Below the pieces are notes generated by a model. It was given only the letters and a program-made list of their open reading frames with translations, searched no databases and was not told the origin of the DNA. Source: Microbispora rosea subsp. aerata (GTDB lineage: Bacteria > Actinomycetota > Actinomycetes > Streptosporangiales > Streptosporangiaceae). Taken from it: DNA of 64,000 nt. The position numbers were made by a program, and so were the translations under genes. Location of the stretch: positions 1-64,000 of the forward strand of contig NZ_BMPY01000035.1 of the NCBI RefSeq assembly GCF_014647835.1, written 5' to 3'. Below are positions 8,514-17,718 of the stretch, in pieces (within the stretch, counting starts at the first letter, position 1; each line of letters begins with the position of its first letter).

Positions 8514-9296
8514 TCAGGACGCGTTACGGGCGTAGACCAGCCGCAGGCCGATCAGCGTGAGCCAGGGCTCGTGCACGTCGATCGTACGGGCCTCGCCGAT
8601 GATGAGCGGCGCACCGGTGCCCGTGGCGACCACCGTGACGTCGTCGGGGTCGGAGGCCAGCTCGGCGGCCATGCGGTTCACGATGCCGTCGACCAGGCCC
8701 GCGAAGCCGTAGATGATGCCCGACTGCAGCGCCTCCACGGTGTTTTTGGCGATCACCGACCGCGGCCGGACCAGCTCGACCTTGTGGAGCTGGGCCCCCG
8801 CCGTGGCCAGGGCGTCCACCGAGATCTCCAGGCCGGGCGCGGTCACCGCGCCGACGTACTCGCCCCGGGCGGAGACCGCGTCGAACGACGTGGCCGTGCC
8901 GAAGTCCACGATCACGCACGGCCCGCCGTACAGGGTGGTGGCGGCGAGCGCGTTCACGATGCGGTCGCTGCCGACCTCCTTGGGGTTGTCCATCCGGACC
9001 GGGACGCCGGTGCGGACGCCCGGCTCGACGACCACCGCGTTGACGTCGCCGTAGTAGCGCCGGGACATCTCCCGCATCTCGTTGAGCACGGACGGGACCG
9101 TGGAGCAGATCGCGATGCCGCTGATGTCGGCGTCCTTGAGGATCGGCGACTGCCCGAGCAGGCCCTGGAGCACCACCGCGATCTCGTCGGCCGTACGGCG
9201 GGGGTCGGTGGCGATCCGCCAGTGCTCGATCACCTCCTCACCTTCGAACAGGCCCAGCACCGTGTGGGTGTTGCTGACGTCGATGGTGAGCAGCAT
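8514..9296 (-). CDS. coaX: Type III pantothenate kinase
   Basis: A 260-residue CoaX phosphorylating pantothenate, the first step to coenzyme A. The N-terminal MLLTIDVSNTHTVLGLFEGE is the ASKHA phosphate-binding motif. VGSDRIVNALAA and VDFGTATSFDAV carry the substrate-site residues of the type III family. The start at 9296 is 7 bp past the nadBC stop, so the two genes are co-transcribed. panC lies further upstream in the same run, which couples pantothenate synthesis and phosphorylation with NAD synthesis. Confidence 0.95.
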   Translation of the reverse strand: MLLTIDVSNTHTVLGLFEGEEVIEHWRIATDPRRTADEIAVVLQGLLGQSPILKDADISGIAICSTVPSVLNEMREMSRRYYGDVNAVVVEPGVRTGVPVRMDNPKEVGSDRIVNALAATTLYGGPCVIVDFGTATSFDAVSARGEYVGAVTAPGLEISVDALATAGAQLHKVELVRPRSVIAKNTVEALQSGIIYGFAGLVDGIVNRMAAELASDPDDVTVVATGTGAPLIIGEARTIDVHEPWLTLIGLRLVYARNAS

Positions 9297-9303
9297 TCCC
9301 CGA

Positions 9304-11805
9304 TTATGCACTACGAAGATCCAGGCCAAGGTCGAGTGCCGGGGCGGAGTGCGTGAGCGCGCCGACGGCGAGGTAGTCGACCCCGGTCTCGGCGACCGCG
9401 CGGGCCATGTCCAGGGTCAGCCCGCCGCTCGACTCCAGCCGCGCCCGCCCGGCCACCAGCCGTACGGCCTCGGCGAGCTGGTCCACGGTGAAGTTGTCGA
9501 GCAGGATCTCGTCGGCGCCCTCGGCCAGGACCGGCTCGATCTGGTCGATCCTGTCCACCTCGACCTCGATCGGCAGGCCGGGGAAGGCCTGCCGTACGGC
9601 CCGGAACGCCTCGGCGACGCCCCCGGCGGCGACGACGTGGTTGTCCTTGATCAGGGCGGCGTCGTGCAGGCCCATCCGGTGGTTGACCCCGCCGCCGGCC
9701 CGCACGGCGTACTTCTCCAGCGCGCGCAGCCCGGGCAGGGTCTTGCGGCTGTCGCGGATGCGGGCGCCGGTGCCCTCGACCGCGTCCACCCAGCGGCGGG
9801 TCTGGGTGGCGATGCCGGACAGGTGGGTGAGGAAGTTGAGCGCGGTCCGCTCCAGCGTGAGCAGGTCGCGGGTGGCGCCCCGCACGGTCATCACCACGTC
9901 GCCGGGGCGCACCCGGTCGCCGTCGGCGGCGTGCCGCTCGACCTCGACCGGCCCCGCGGCCTGGCGGAAGACGGTCTCGGCGACGGCCAGGCCGGCGATC
10001 ACGCCCTCCTTGCGCGCCACGACGTCGGCGACCGCCCGCTGGCCGGCGGGGATGGTGGCGACCGAGGTGACGTCCTGTCCCCCGGCCAGGTCCTCCTCCA
10101 GCGCGGCGCGTACGAGGCCGAGCACGGCGTCCGGGTCGAGCCCGGCCTTCTCAAGCTCCGTCTTCAGCTCTTCGTGGGGTGTGTAGGCCAACGTCAGTCC
10201 CTCCGCCGTCAGGGTGATGTCGATGTGCGCGCGCCAGCGGGCGTCGTCGCGGTCGGGGTGGTCCTCCCGCCAGTGCGAGCCGCGGGTCTCCTCGCGTACG
10301 GCCGCCGCGGCGACCAGCGCGGAGGCCACCGTGAGGAGGTTGGTGGCCTCCCACGACTCGGTGCAGGGCTCGACCGCGACCGGCGTCCAGCGGGCGTCGG
10401 AGAGCGCGCGGGCGACCTCCGCCAGGCTCCGGTCGCTGCGCAGCACCCCGGCGCCGCGGCTCATGTGGCTTTGGACCCGGGGCCGCGTACGCGGGTCCAC
10501 CAGCCCCTCGGGCCTGGTGTCCGGCGCGGGCTCGCGCGGGGTGAGCCGCCTGGCGGCCAGGTCGGCGGCGATGCGCTCGCCGTAGACCAGCCCCTCCAGG
10601 AGCGAGTTGGAGGCCAGCCGGTTGGCGCCGTGGACGCCCGTGCAGGCCACCTCTCCGCAGGCGTACAGGCCGGGCACGCTGGTCCTGCCGTACAGGTCGG
10701 TGCGCACGCCGCCGCTGGCGTAGTGGGCGGCGGGGGCGACGGGGATGGGCCGGGTGACGGGGTCGATGCCGTGCTCGCGGCAGACGGCGAGGATCGTGGG
10801 GAACCTGGTGCGCCACTTGTCCTCGCCGAAGTGGGTGGCGTCGAGGTAGACGTGGTCGGCGCCGGTCCGCGCCATCTGGCGCATGATCGCCTTGGCGACG
10901 ACGTCGCGGGGCGCGAGGTCGGCCAGCTCGTGCACGCCCCGCATGAAGCGCTCGCCGTTCGCGTCGACGAGCACCGCGCCCTCGCCGCGCACGGCCTCGG
11001 AGACGAGGGGCTGCTGGCCGGTCGAGCCCTCCCCCAGCCACAGCACCGTGGGATGGAACTGCACGAACTCGATGTCCCTGACCACCGCGCCGGCCCGCAG
11101 GGCGAGCGCGACGCCGTCCCCGGTGGACACGACGGGGTTGGTGGTGGCCGCGTAGACCTGGCCCATGCCGCCGCTGGCCAGCACCACGGCCCCGGCCCGT
11201 ACGGCGCCGACGCCGTCGCGGGCGCCCTCGCCCATGACGTGGAGCGTGACCCCGCAGGCGTGGCCCTCGGCGTCGAGGAGCAGGTCGAGGGCGAGGGCGT
11301 GCTCGATCACCTCGATGCGGGGCTCGGCCAGCACCGCCTCGGCCAGGGCCCGCTGCACCTCGGCGCCGGTCGCGTCGCCGCCCGCGTGGACGATGCGGTT
11401 GCGGTGGTGCCCGCCCTCGCGGGTGAGCTGCAGCTCGCCGTCGACGTCGCGGTCGAACTCGGCGCCGTGGCTCATCAGCCGCTTCAGCGCGTCGGGGCCC
11501 TCGGTGACCAGGACGCGTACGGCCTCCTCGTCGCACAGGCCGACCCCGGCGACGAGCGTGTCCCTCAGGTGCTCGTCGGGGGTGTCCTCGGGGTCGAGGA
11601 CGGCGGCGATGCCGCCCTGGGCCCACCGGGTCGATCCGGCCGACAACACGTCCTTGGTGACCACGAGCACCCGCGCCCGAGGGTCGAGCTCGACGTGGCG
11701 CAGCGCCACGGTGAGGCCGGCGATGCCGGACCCGATCACGACCGCGTCGGCCTCGACGGTCCATCCGGGTGCGGGGGCGGTGAGTCTGCGTGCGAGCGCC
11801 ACCAT
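9304..11805 (-). CDS. NadB-NadC fusion: L-aspartate oxidase + quinolinate phosphoribosyltransferase
   Basis: A single 833-residue frame. Residues 1 to about 550 are L-aspartate oxidase: FAD motif VVIGSGIAGL, STRWAQGGIAA, REGGHHRNRIVHAGGDATG, and GVHGANRLASNSLLEGLVYG. About 565-833 is quinolinate phosphoribosyltransferase: EEDLAGGQDVTSV, DSRKTLPGLRALEKYAV, and GGGVNHRMGLHDAALIKDNH. The join (around 10150-10200) reads through TPHEELKTELEKAGLD with no stop. The two enzymes flank quinolinate synthase in the NAD pathway; nadA is not in this window. The start at 11805 is chosen because AAAGGA lies 8 bases upstream. coaX follows after 7 bp. Confidence 0.9.
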   Translation of the reverse strand: MVALARRLTAPAPGWTVEADAVVIGSGIAGLTVALRHVELDPRARVLVVTKDVLSAGSTRWAQGGIAAVLDPEDTPDEHLRDTLVAGVGLCDEEAVRVLVTEGPDALKRLMSHGAEFDRDVDGELQLTREGGHHRNRIVHAGGDATGAEVQRALAEAVLAEPRIEVIEHALALDLLLDAEGHACGVTLHVMGEGARDGVGAVRAGAVVLASGGMGQVYAATTNPVVSTGDGVALALRAGAVVRDIEFVQFHPTVLWLGEGSTGQQPLVSEAVRGEGAVLVDANGERFMRGVHELADLAPRDVVAKAIMRQMARTGADHVYLDATHFGEDKWRTRFPTILAVCREHGIDPVTRPIPVAPAAHYASGGVRTDLYGRTSVPGLYACGEVACTGVHGANRLASNSLLEGLVYGERIAADLAARRLTPREPAPDTRPEGLVDPRTRPRVQSHMSRGAGVLRSDRSLAEVARALSDARWTPVAVEPCTESWEATNLLTVASALVAAAAVREETRGSHWREDHPDRDDARWRAHIDITLTAEGLTLAYTPHEELKTELEKAGLDPDAVLGLVRAALEEDLAGGQDVTSVATIPAGQRAVADVVARKEGVIAGLAVAETVFRQAAGPVEVERHAADGDRVRPGDVVMTVRGATRDLLTLERTALNFLTHLSGIATQTRRWVDAVEGTGARIRDSRKTLPGLRALEKYAVRAGGGVNHRMGLHDAALIKDNHVVAAGGVAEAFRAVRQAFPGLPIEVEVDRIDQIEPVLAEGADEILLDNFTVDQLAEAVRLVAGRARLESSGGLTLDMARAVAETGVDYLAVGALTHSAPALDLGLDLRSA

Positions 11806-11871
11806 GAGGGGATGTCCTTTCGTCATAATGACGATAACGCCCCCCGGGGGATGATGCCGCCCCGGCCCCTC

Positions 11872-12750
11872 CTACAGCGTCAGGACCATGTTGTCGATGA
11901 GGCGGGTGGCGCCCACCTTGGCGGCCACGGCCAGGATCGCCTCGCCGCGGTGGCCGTCGCCGACCGGCGCGAACGTCGCGGGATCGGCCAGGATCAGATA
12001 GTCGAGCAGCAGCGGCGGGTCGAAGCGGGCCGCCTCCTCCAGCACGGCCCGCGCGGCGTCGAGGATCTCGGCGGGCCTTGCCCCAGCCGTCCCGGCGGTC
12101 CCGGTCATCCCGGCCCGGGCCGCGCCCGCGCGCAGCGCCCGCGACAGCGCGAGCGCCGTACGGCGGTCGGCCTCGGACAGATACCTGTTGCGGCTCGACA
12201 GCGCCAGGCCGTCGGGCTCCCGCACGGTCGGGGCGCCGACGATCGACACCGGGACGTCGAGGTCGGCCACCATCCGCCGGATCAGCGCGAGCTGCTGGGC
12301 GTCCTTCTGCCCGAAGACCGCGACGTGCGGCTGGACGAGGTTGAACAGCTTGAGCACCACGGTCAGCACGCCGTCGAAGTGGCCGGGTCGGAAGGCGCCC
12401 TCGACCACCCCGCCCATGGCGCCCGCGGAGACCGCCACCTGACGGTCCGGCAGATACATGTCCTCGGCCGAGGGCGCGAACACCACCCGCACGCCCTCCT
12501 CCTCGCACACGCGCAGGTCCGCGTCGAACGTACGGGGATAACGGCCGAAGTCCTCGTCGGGGCCGAACTGCAGGGGATTGACGAACACGCTCACGACCAC
12601 GTGGTCGGCGTGCTCGCGCGCCAGCCGCATCAACGACCGGTGACCCTCGTGGAGCGCCCCCATCGTGGGGACCAGGGCGATCCTCCCGGGGCCGAGCGCG
12701 TCCCTCGCCTTGACGAGGGCGGCACGGTCGGTTGCGACGGTCAGGTCCAT
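11872..12750 (-). CDS. panC: Pantothenate synthetase
   Basis: A 292-residue PanC joining pantoate and beta-alanine with [16 protein letters not shown] is the HIGH-type motif, [16 protein letters not shown] and [10 protein letters not shown] are substrate-site motifs. An alanine/glycine-rich insert near 212-225 is a small oddity. It overlaps the upstream DUF2520 gene by 10 bp, so the two are translationally coupled. panD is not found next to it. Confidence 0.95.
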   Translation of the reverse strand: MDLTVATDRAALVKARDALGPGRIALVPTMGALHEGHRSLMRLAREHADHVVVSVFVNPLQFGPDEDFGRYPRTFDADLRVCEEEGVRVVFAPSAEDMYLPDRQVAVSAGAMGGVVEGAFRPGHFDGVLTVVLKLFNLVQPHVAVFGQKDAQQLALIRRMVADLDVPVSIVGAPTVREPDGLALSSRNRYLSEADRRTALALSRALRAGAARAGMTGTAGTAGARPAEILDAARAVLEEAARFDPPLLLDYLILADPATFAPVGDGHRGEAILAVAAKVGATRLIDNMVLTL

Positions 12751-13631
12751 ATGTTCCCTCCCAAGGCGTCCAGCAGGCGCTCGGCCGCCTCCGGCTTGAG
12801 CAGCCCCGCCGCGAGCGCTCGGTCGGCGGTGAGTCTAGCGAGGGCGACGTACGCGTCCGCGGCCTCGGGGGCGGCCAGGATGAGCGCGTCGACGTGCTTG
12901 CGCACGGTGCCCGCGTCGCCGCGCACCACCGGCCCGGTGAGGCCGCCGATGCCCAGGCGCAGCACGTTGTCGAGCGCCGCGCTCAGCAGCGGGCCGAGCA
13001 TCCGGCCCGGATGCTCCACGCCGATCTTCGCGAGCAGTTCCTGCGACTCGGCGACGAGCGTCACCATGTGGTTCGCGGCGCCGGCCAGTGCGGCGTGGTA
13101 GAGCGGCCGGTGCTGGTCGGCGATCCACACCGGCTCGCCGCCCATCTCGATCACCAGCGCCTCGGCCACGGGCCGCAGCGGGTCGGGCGCCGTGACGCCG
13201 AACGAGCAGCCGTTGAGCCTGGTCAGGTCGTCGCTCCTGCCGGTGAACGTCATCACGGGGTGCAGCGCGAGCGGCAGCGCCCCCAGCTCGGCCGCGGGGT
13301 CGAGCACGCCCAGGCCGTACGCGCCGCTGGCGTGCACGAGCAGCTTGCCGCGCAGGTCGGCGCCGGTGGCGGCGAGGCCGGACACGAGCCCGGGCAGCAC
13401 GTCGTCCGGCACGGTCAGCAGCACGAGCTCGGACCGGGCGATCACCTCGTCGGGCCGGCTGAGCTGCAGGCCCAGACGGTCGGCGGCCCGCCGCGCCGAC
13501 GCGTCGGACACGCCGCTCGCGGCCACCACCCGATGGCCCGCGAGCATGAGCGCGGCTCCGAGCACGGAACCGACCCGTCCCGCGCCGAGCACTCCCACGG
13601 CGAGTCGCGCCGGGCGGTCAGTTGTGTCCAT
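12741..13631 (-). CDS. Rossmann-fold / DUF2520 oxidoreductase-like protein
   Basis: A 296-residue protein. The N-terminal Rossmann motif [20 protein letters not shown] suggests NAD(P) binding. A second domain (about 130-290) fits DUF2520, with [11 protein letters not shown] and [19 protein letters not shown]. Its fold is like 6-phosphogluconate dehydrogenase and ketopantoate reductases. It overlaps panC, so a role as ketopantoate reductase or in pantoate supply is an inference from context and not established for the family. No clear SD; the start is set by family length. Confidence 0.8.
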   Translation of the reverse strand: MDTTDRPARLAVGVLGAGRVGSVLGAALMLAGHRVVAASGVSDASARRAADRLGLQLSRPDEVIARSELVLLTVPDDVLPGLVSGLAATGADLRGKLLVHASGAYGLGVLDPAAELGALPLALHPVMTFTGRSDDLTRLNGCSFGVTAPDPLRPVAEALVIEMGGEPVWIADQHRPLYHAALAGAANHMVTLVAESQELLAKIGVEHPGRMLGPLLSAALDNVLRLGIGGLTGPVVRGDAGTVRKHVDALILAAPEAADAYVALARLTADRALAAGLLKPEAAERLLDALGGNIWT

Positions 13632-13792
13632 GACGCCTCCCCTCGGTTCAGGGTAGCGGCGGCGCTCCCGCCGGCCAGGGTGTGGCCCAACGGTCGAATT
13701 TTGTCCCGTTTCTGACGGGCCTATGTTGAGCCATCAGTACGAAAGTGACTACTTTTCGTTACGGTCGCGGCGTGTCGCTAACGTAAAGCGCT

Positions 13793-14785
13793 GTGGAGGT
13801 CACCTGGCGGGAAGCCATGCGGCGGGCGCTCTACGGCGCGGAGGGCTTCTATCTGCGCGAGCGCCCCGACCGGCATTTCCGCACATCGGTGCACGCCTCT
13901 CCGGTCTTCGCCGAGGCGGTGGCCCGCCTGCTCGCGCGGGTCGACGCCGCACTCGGCCGGCCCGATCCCGTCGATTTCGTGGACATGGGGAGCGGCAACG
14001 GCCTGCTCGCCGCCCGGGTGCTGGCCGCCGCCCCGCCGGGCCTCGCGGAGCGGCTGCGGGTCACCGCCGTGGACCTGTCCCCCCGGCCGGGCGGTCTCGA
14101 CCCCCGTGTCGCCTGGGAGCGGGAGGTTCCGTACGGGGTGACCGGCCTGGTCGTCGCCAACGAGTGGCTGGACAACGTGCCGCTCGACGTCGCCGAGATG
14201 ACGCCGGACGGCCCGCGCCTGGTGCTCGTGGACACCTCCACCGGCGAGGAGCGGCCCGGGCCCGCGCCCCGCCCCGAAGACCTGGCCTGGCTGGAGCGCT
14301 GGTGGCCGCTGCGCTCCCCCGGGGAGCGCGCGGAGATCGGCCGCCCCCGCGACGAGGCGTGGGCCTCGGTGATCGGACGGCTGGCGCGCGGCACGGCGGT
14401 CGCGGTGGACTACGCGCATCTGGCCGGGCGGCGGCCCCCGCTCGGCACGGTCACCGGATATCGCGACGGCTCGGTGGTGCCGCCCGTGCCGGACGGGTCG
14501 TGCGACATCACCGCGCACGTCGCGCTGGACGCCTGCGCGGCGGCCGGCGAGCGGGCGGGGGCGCGGGCGTCCACGCTCATCACCCAGCGGGAGGCGCTGC
14601 TGGACCTCGGGGTCACCGGCGCCCGGCCGCCGCTCACGCTCGCCTCCGCCGATCCCGCCGGGTACGTACGCGCGCTGAGCCGGGCCGGCCAGGAGGCCGA
14701 GCTGATCGACCCGGCGGGCCTCGGCGGCTTCGGCTGGCTCAGTCAGACGGTGACCTTGAGCGACTCCAGCCCGCGCATGATGTAG
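13793..14785 (+). CDS. MidA/NDUFAF7-type SAM-dependent methyltransferase
   Basis: A 330-residue protein of the DUF185/MidA class. VDFVDMGSGNGLLAARVL is the SAM-binding glycine loop, VVANEWLDNVPLDV matches the family's NE(x)DN-like motif, and AVAVDYAHLAGRRPP the later acidic strand. Mitochondrial homologues methylate an arginine of the NuoD homologue NDUFS2; an orphan nuoD lies 3 kb away here. GTG 13793 has no SD but TAACGT lies 8 bases upstream, suggesting a leaderless transcript. Its last 43 bp overlap the P450 gene tail-to-tail. Confidence 0.8.
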   Translation: MEVTWREAMRRALYGAEGFYLRERPDRHFRTSVHASPVFAEAVARLLARVDAALGRPDPVDFVDMGSGNGLLAARVLAAAPPGLAERLRVTAVDLSPRPGGLDPRVAWEREVPYGVTGLVVANEWLDNVPLDVAEMTPDGPRLVLVDTSTGEERPGPAPRPEDLAWLERWWPLRSPGERAEIGRPRDEAWASVIGRLARGTAVAVDYAHLAGRRPPLGTVTGYRDGSVVPPVPDGSCDITAHVALDACAAAGERAGARASTLITQREALLDLGVTGARPPLTLASADPAGYVRALSRAGQEAELIDPAGLGGFGWLSQTVTLSDSSPRMM

Positions 14786-15942
14786 CTGGGCTTCCAGGTG
14801 GGCTCCTCGGCGAGCTCCATCCCGGGCGCCAGCCGCAGCAGGGCGCCGAACGACTCGGTCATCTCGACCCGCGCGAGCGGCGCGCCGAGGCAGAAGTGGA
14901 TGCCCGCGCCGAACGAGATGTGCGGGTTGTCCACCCGGCCGATGTCCAGGCGGTCGGGGTCGGCGAAGACCTCGGGGTCGCGGTTGGCCGAGCCGAACAG
15001 CAGGGCGACCTCCACGCCCCGGGGGATCGTCACCCCGCCGACCTCGATGTCCTCGAGCACCCACCGCTCGAACATCTGCGCCGGGGTGTCGTAGCGCAGC
15101 AGCTCCTCCACCGCCGTCGGCAGCAGGCCGGGGTCGGCGCGCAGCCGCTCCAGCTCGCCCGGGTTGCGAAACAGCGCCCACCACCCGCTGCCGGTCGCGT
15201 TGACCGTGGCCTCGTGCCCGGCGTTGAGCAGCAGCACGCAGGTGCCGATCAGCTCGTCCTCGGTGAGCCGGTCCCCGTCGTCCACGACCTGCGCGAGCGC
15301 CGAGATCATGTCGTCGCCCGGCCGCTCCTTGCGCTCCCTGGCCAGCCCGCGCAGATAGTCGGCGAACTCCGTCGCCGCCCGTACGGCCGTGTGCTGGGCC
15401 TCAAGGGAGGGGTTCAGCTCGTACATCCCGCAGATGTCGGCCGACCACGGGCGCAGCAGATGACGGTCGGCCTCGGGCACGCCCAGCATCTCGGCGATCA
15501 CCGTGACCGGCAGCGGCTCGGCCACCTCGGCCAGCAGGTCGCCGCCGCCGCGCTCGACCAGCCCTTCGGCCAGCTCGGTCGCGATCTTCCGTACGCGGGG
15601 GCGCAGCGACTCGACCATCCGGGGCGTGAACGCCTTGGACACCAGGCGGCGCAGCCGGGTGTGCACCGGGGGCTCCACGTCGAGCATGCCGGCCCGGACC
15701 ACCCGCCAGAACGGCTCCTGGAACTCCGGCTCGGGCTCGCGGCCGAACGCCTCGTGCGTGGCCACGTGCAGGTAGGACCGGCCGAGTCGCCGGTCGCGCA
15801 GCAGCGCGTTCACATCCGCGTGGCGGGCGATCAGCCACTGCCCCGTCGGCTCGAAGAAACTGACCGGCTCGTTGTCGCGCAGGTGGCGGTAGGCGTCGTA
15901 CGGGTGCGCGATGAACTCGGGACTCCAGGGATCAAACTTCAC
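14743..15942 (-). CDS. Cytochrome P450
   Basis: A 399-residue bacterial class I P450. The heme ligand is Cys351 in FGAGIHFCLGAPLAR. The I-helix oxygen-binding segment is LLNAGHEATVNATG, and the ExxR pair lies in EELLR. It needs separate ferredoxin and reductase partners, none of which are adjacent, so the substrate is unknown. The GTG at 15942 (VKFDPWSPEF) gives the usual length; there is no SD. It is divergent from the SAM-IV riboswitch gene and overlaps the methyltransferase by 43 bp at the 3' end. Confidence 0.93.
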   Translation of the reverse strand: MKFDPWSPEFIAHPYDAYRHLRDNEPVSFFEPTGQWLIARHADVNALLRDRRLGRSYLHVATHEAFGREPEPEFQEPFWRVVRAGMLDVEPPVHTRLRRLVSKAFTPRMVESLRPRVRKIATELAEGLVERGGGDLLAEVAEPLPVTVIAEMLGVPEADRHLLRPWSADICGMYELNPSLEAQHTAVRAATEFADYLRGLARERKERPGDDMISALAQVVDDGDRLTEDELIGTCVLLLNAGHEATVNATGSGWWALFRNPGELERLRADPGLLPTAVEELLRYDTPAQMFERWVLEDIEVGGVTIPRGVEVALLFGSANRDPEVFADPDRLDIGRVDNPHISFGAGIHFCLGAPLARVEMTESFGALLRLAPGMELAEEPTWKPSYIMRGLESLKVTV

Positions 15943-15994
15943 AATGAACAACAATACGGATTTACGGCTTGGCCGGGGAGCACGATCCCGGCAC

Positions 15995-16025
15995 TTGCGG
16001 CCGGGGGGCAAGGTCGGGTTATAGT
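15995..16025 (+). promoter_or_regulatory. Promoter of the SAM-IV riboswitch transcript
   Basis: TTGCGG (15995-16000) and TATAGT (16020-16025) are spaced by 19 bp. Transcription would start near 16032, directly before the aptamer. Confidence 0.6.
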
Positions 16026-16032
16026 GCCGTCC

Positions 16033-16149
16033 AGGTCATGAGTGCCAGCGCCAAGCCCCGGCTCGCTGGCCGGCAACCCTCGCGCTCGCGGCGGGGTGCC
16101 CCGGGTGAGGACCAGGTCCGGCACGAGGTGTGCCGGGCAAGCGCGGGCT
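16033..16149 (+). ncRNA. SAM-IV riboswitch
   Basis: The order GGTCATGAGTGCCAGC, CAAGCCCCGGCT, GCTGGCCGGCAACCCT, then GGTGCCCCGGGTGAGGACCA and a 3' GGCAAGCGCGGG is that of the actinobacterial SAM-IV aptamer. It is 50 bases upstream of the SufS-like gene, placing that gene under control by S-adenosylmethionine. Confidence 0.92.
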
Positions 16150-16198
16150 CCGCCTTCGACGCCACGGCCGGGGTCCCCGACCCCGAGGAGGAGTGGCG

Positions 16199-17506
16199 TT
16201 GTCAGTGATCACCTTCGTCCAGCAGGCCGTCACCCGCACGTCCCAGCTCGACGCCGAGCCCGACGCCGCGCCCGAGGCCGTGCCCGTGCGCCTGCCGGCG
16301 ATCGTGGGCGCGGACCTGGAAGTGCCCGTCAAGGGCGGCAGGCTCGTGCCGTACGCGAACCTCGACTACGCGGCGAGCGCGCCCTGTCTCGAGCCGGTGA
16401 ACGCCGCCGTCGCTGCGGCGCTGCCGGCCTACTCCAGCGTCCACCGGGGCGCGGGCTACGCCTCCCAGCTCACCACGGCCAGGTATGAGCAGGCCAGGCA
16501 CACCGTGCGTGCCTTCGTCGGCGCCCGGCCCGGCGACGCGCTGATCTTCGTGCGCAACACGACCGACGCGATGAACCTGCTGGCCCGCTGCCTCCCCGAG
16601 GGCACCACCGTCGTCGTGTTCGACACCGAGCACCACGCCTCGCTGCTGCCCTGGCCCAACGCCGTACGGCTCGCGCCGCCCGCCTTCCCCGGCGAGGCGA
16701 TCCGGGCGGCCGACGAGGCGCTGGCCGCGATCGAGGGCCCGGCCCTGCTCGTCGTCACCGCCGCGTCCAACGTCACCGGCGAGCTGTGGCCGATCGCCGG
16801 GCTGGCCCACATCGCCCACCGGCACGGCGCGCGGATCGCCGTGGACGCGGCCCAGCTCGTCCCCCACCGCGGCCTCAACCTCTCCGCGCTCGACCTCGAC
16901 TACGTGGCGTTCTCCGGCCACAAGCTCTACGCCCCCTTCGGCGCCGGGGCGCTCGTGGGCCGCCCCGACTGGCTCGCCGGCGCCGATCCGTACCTGCGCG
17001 GCGGCGGGGCCGTGCGGTCCGTGGGCGAGATCACCGAGTGGAGCGACGACCCCGAGGCGCGGCACGAGGCGGGCACCCCCAACGTGCTCGGCGCGATCGC
17101 GCTCGCCGCCGCCTGCGACGCGCTGACCGCGACCGGCTGGACCGCGCTGGTGCGCGAGGAGGAGCGGCTGCTCGCCCGCCTGCGCGCCGGGCTCGCCGCG
17201 ATCCCCGGCGTGCGGGAGCTGTCGCTGTGGGGCCCGGACCACCCGCGCGTCGGCATCGTGTCGTTCGTCGTCGAGGGCCGCCCCGCCCGCGAGGTCGCCG
17301 AGGCGCTGTCGGCCGACTGGGGCATCGGCGTCAGGGACGGCAAGTTCTGCGCCCACCCGTTCGTCCGCCACCTCCTCGGCGGCGCGGACGACGGCGGCTG
17401 CGCGGACGGCACGGTCGGCGCCGTACGCGCCTCCATCGGCATCGGCACGACCACCGAGCACGTCGACCGCCTCATCGAGGCCCTCCGTCACATCACCGCC
17501 GCCTGA
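16199..17506 (+). CDS. Class V aminotransferase / cysteine desulfurase-like PLP enzyme
   Basis: A 435-residue fold-type I PLP enzyme. The lysine that binds PLP is in [19 protein letters not shown]. Other family signs are [37 protein letters not shown], and [10 protein letters not shown] with a cysteine where SufS enzymes keep theirs. No suf or isc genes are nearby, so sulfur mobilisation for cysteine/methionine metabolism, or a C-S lyase role, is more likely than Fe-S assembly; the SAM-IV riboswitch supports this. TTG 16199 is chosen because GAGGAGGA ends 6 bases upstream. Confidence 0.85.
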   Translation: MSVITFVQQAVTRTSQLDAEPDAAPEAVPVRLPAIVGADLEVPVKGGRLVPYANLDYAASAPCLEPVNAAVAAALPAYSSVHRGAGYASQLTTARYEQARHTVRAFVGARPGDALIFVRNTTDAMNLLARCLPEGTTVVVFDTEHHASLLPWPNAVRLAPPAFPGEAIRAADEALAAIEGPALLVVTAASNVTGELWPIAGLAHIAHRHGARIAVDAAQLVPHRGLNLSALDLDYVAFSGHKLYAPFGAGALVGRPDWLAGADPYLRGGGAVRSVGEITEWSDDPEARHEAGTPNVLGAIALAAACDALTATGWTALVREEERLLARLRAGLAAIPGVRELSLWGPDHPRVGIVSFVVEGRPAREVAEALSADWGIGVRDGKFCAHPFVRHLLGGADDGGCADGTVGAVRASIGIGTTTEHVDRLIEALRHITAA

Positions 17507-17718
17507 CCCCGGAAGCCTCGGCGTCCCTGCGGCCGATCCCGCGTTGCTCTCGCGCCTCGGCAACAAGCCTTCCGGCGCCCTGCTCGATCACGGAAGGGGA
17601 GACGCCGGCCTCGTCTTCGGCATGTCCGCTCATCTTCGTCGCCGGTGTGGTCGCGGTAAGGCCCAATGGCCCGGCGATGCCTTCGGCGGCTTCGCTCGCG
17701 CTTGGCGGGCGTGAAAGC

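Noticed and set aside
9082-13101. Very long plus-strand open frame opposite coaX, nadBC and panC
   Set aside because: Antisense of GC3-rich genes; no start signals or family motifs, while the minus-strand genes are unmistakable.
13737-13765. Operator from the imperfect repeat around ACGAAAGT / ACTTTTCGT
   Set aside because: Arms differ in length and match only loosely; kept out as too weak.
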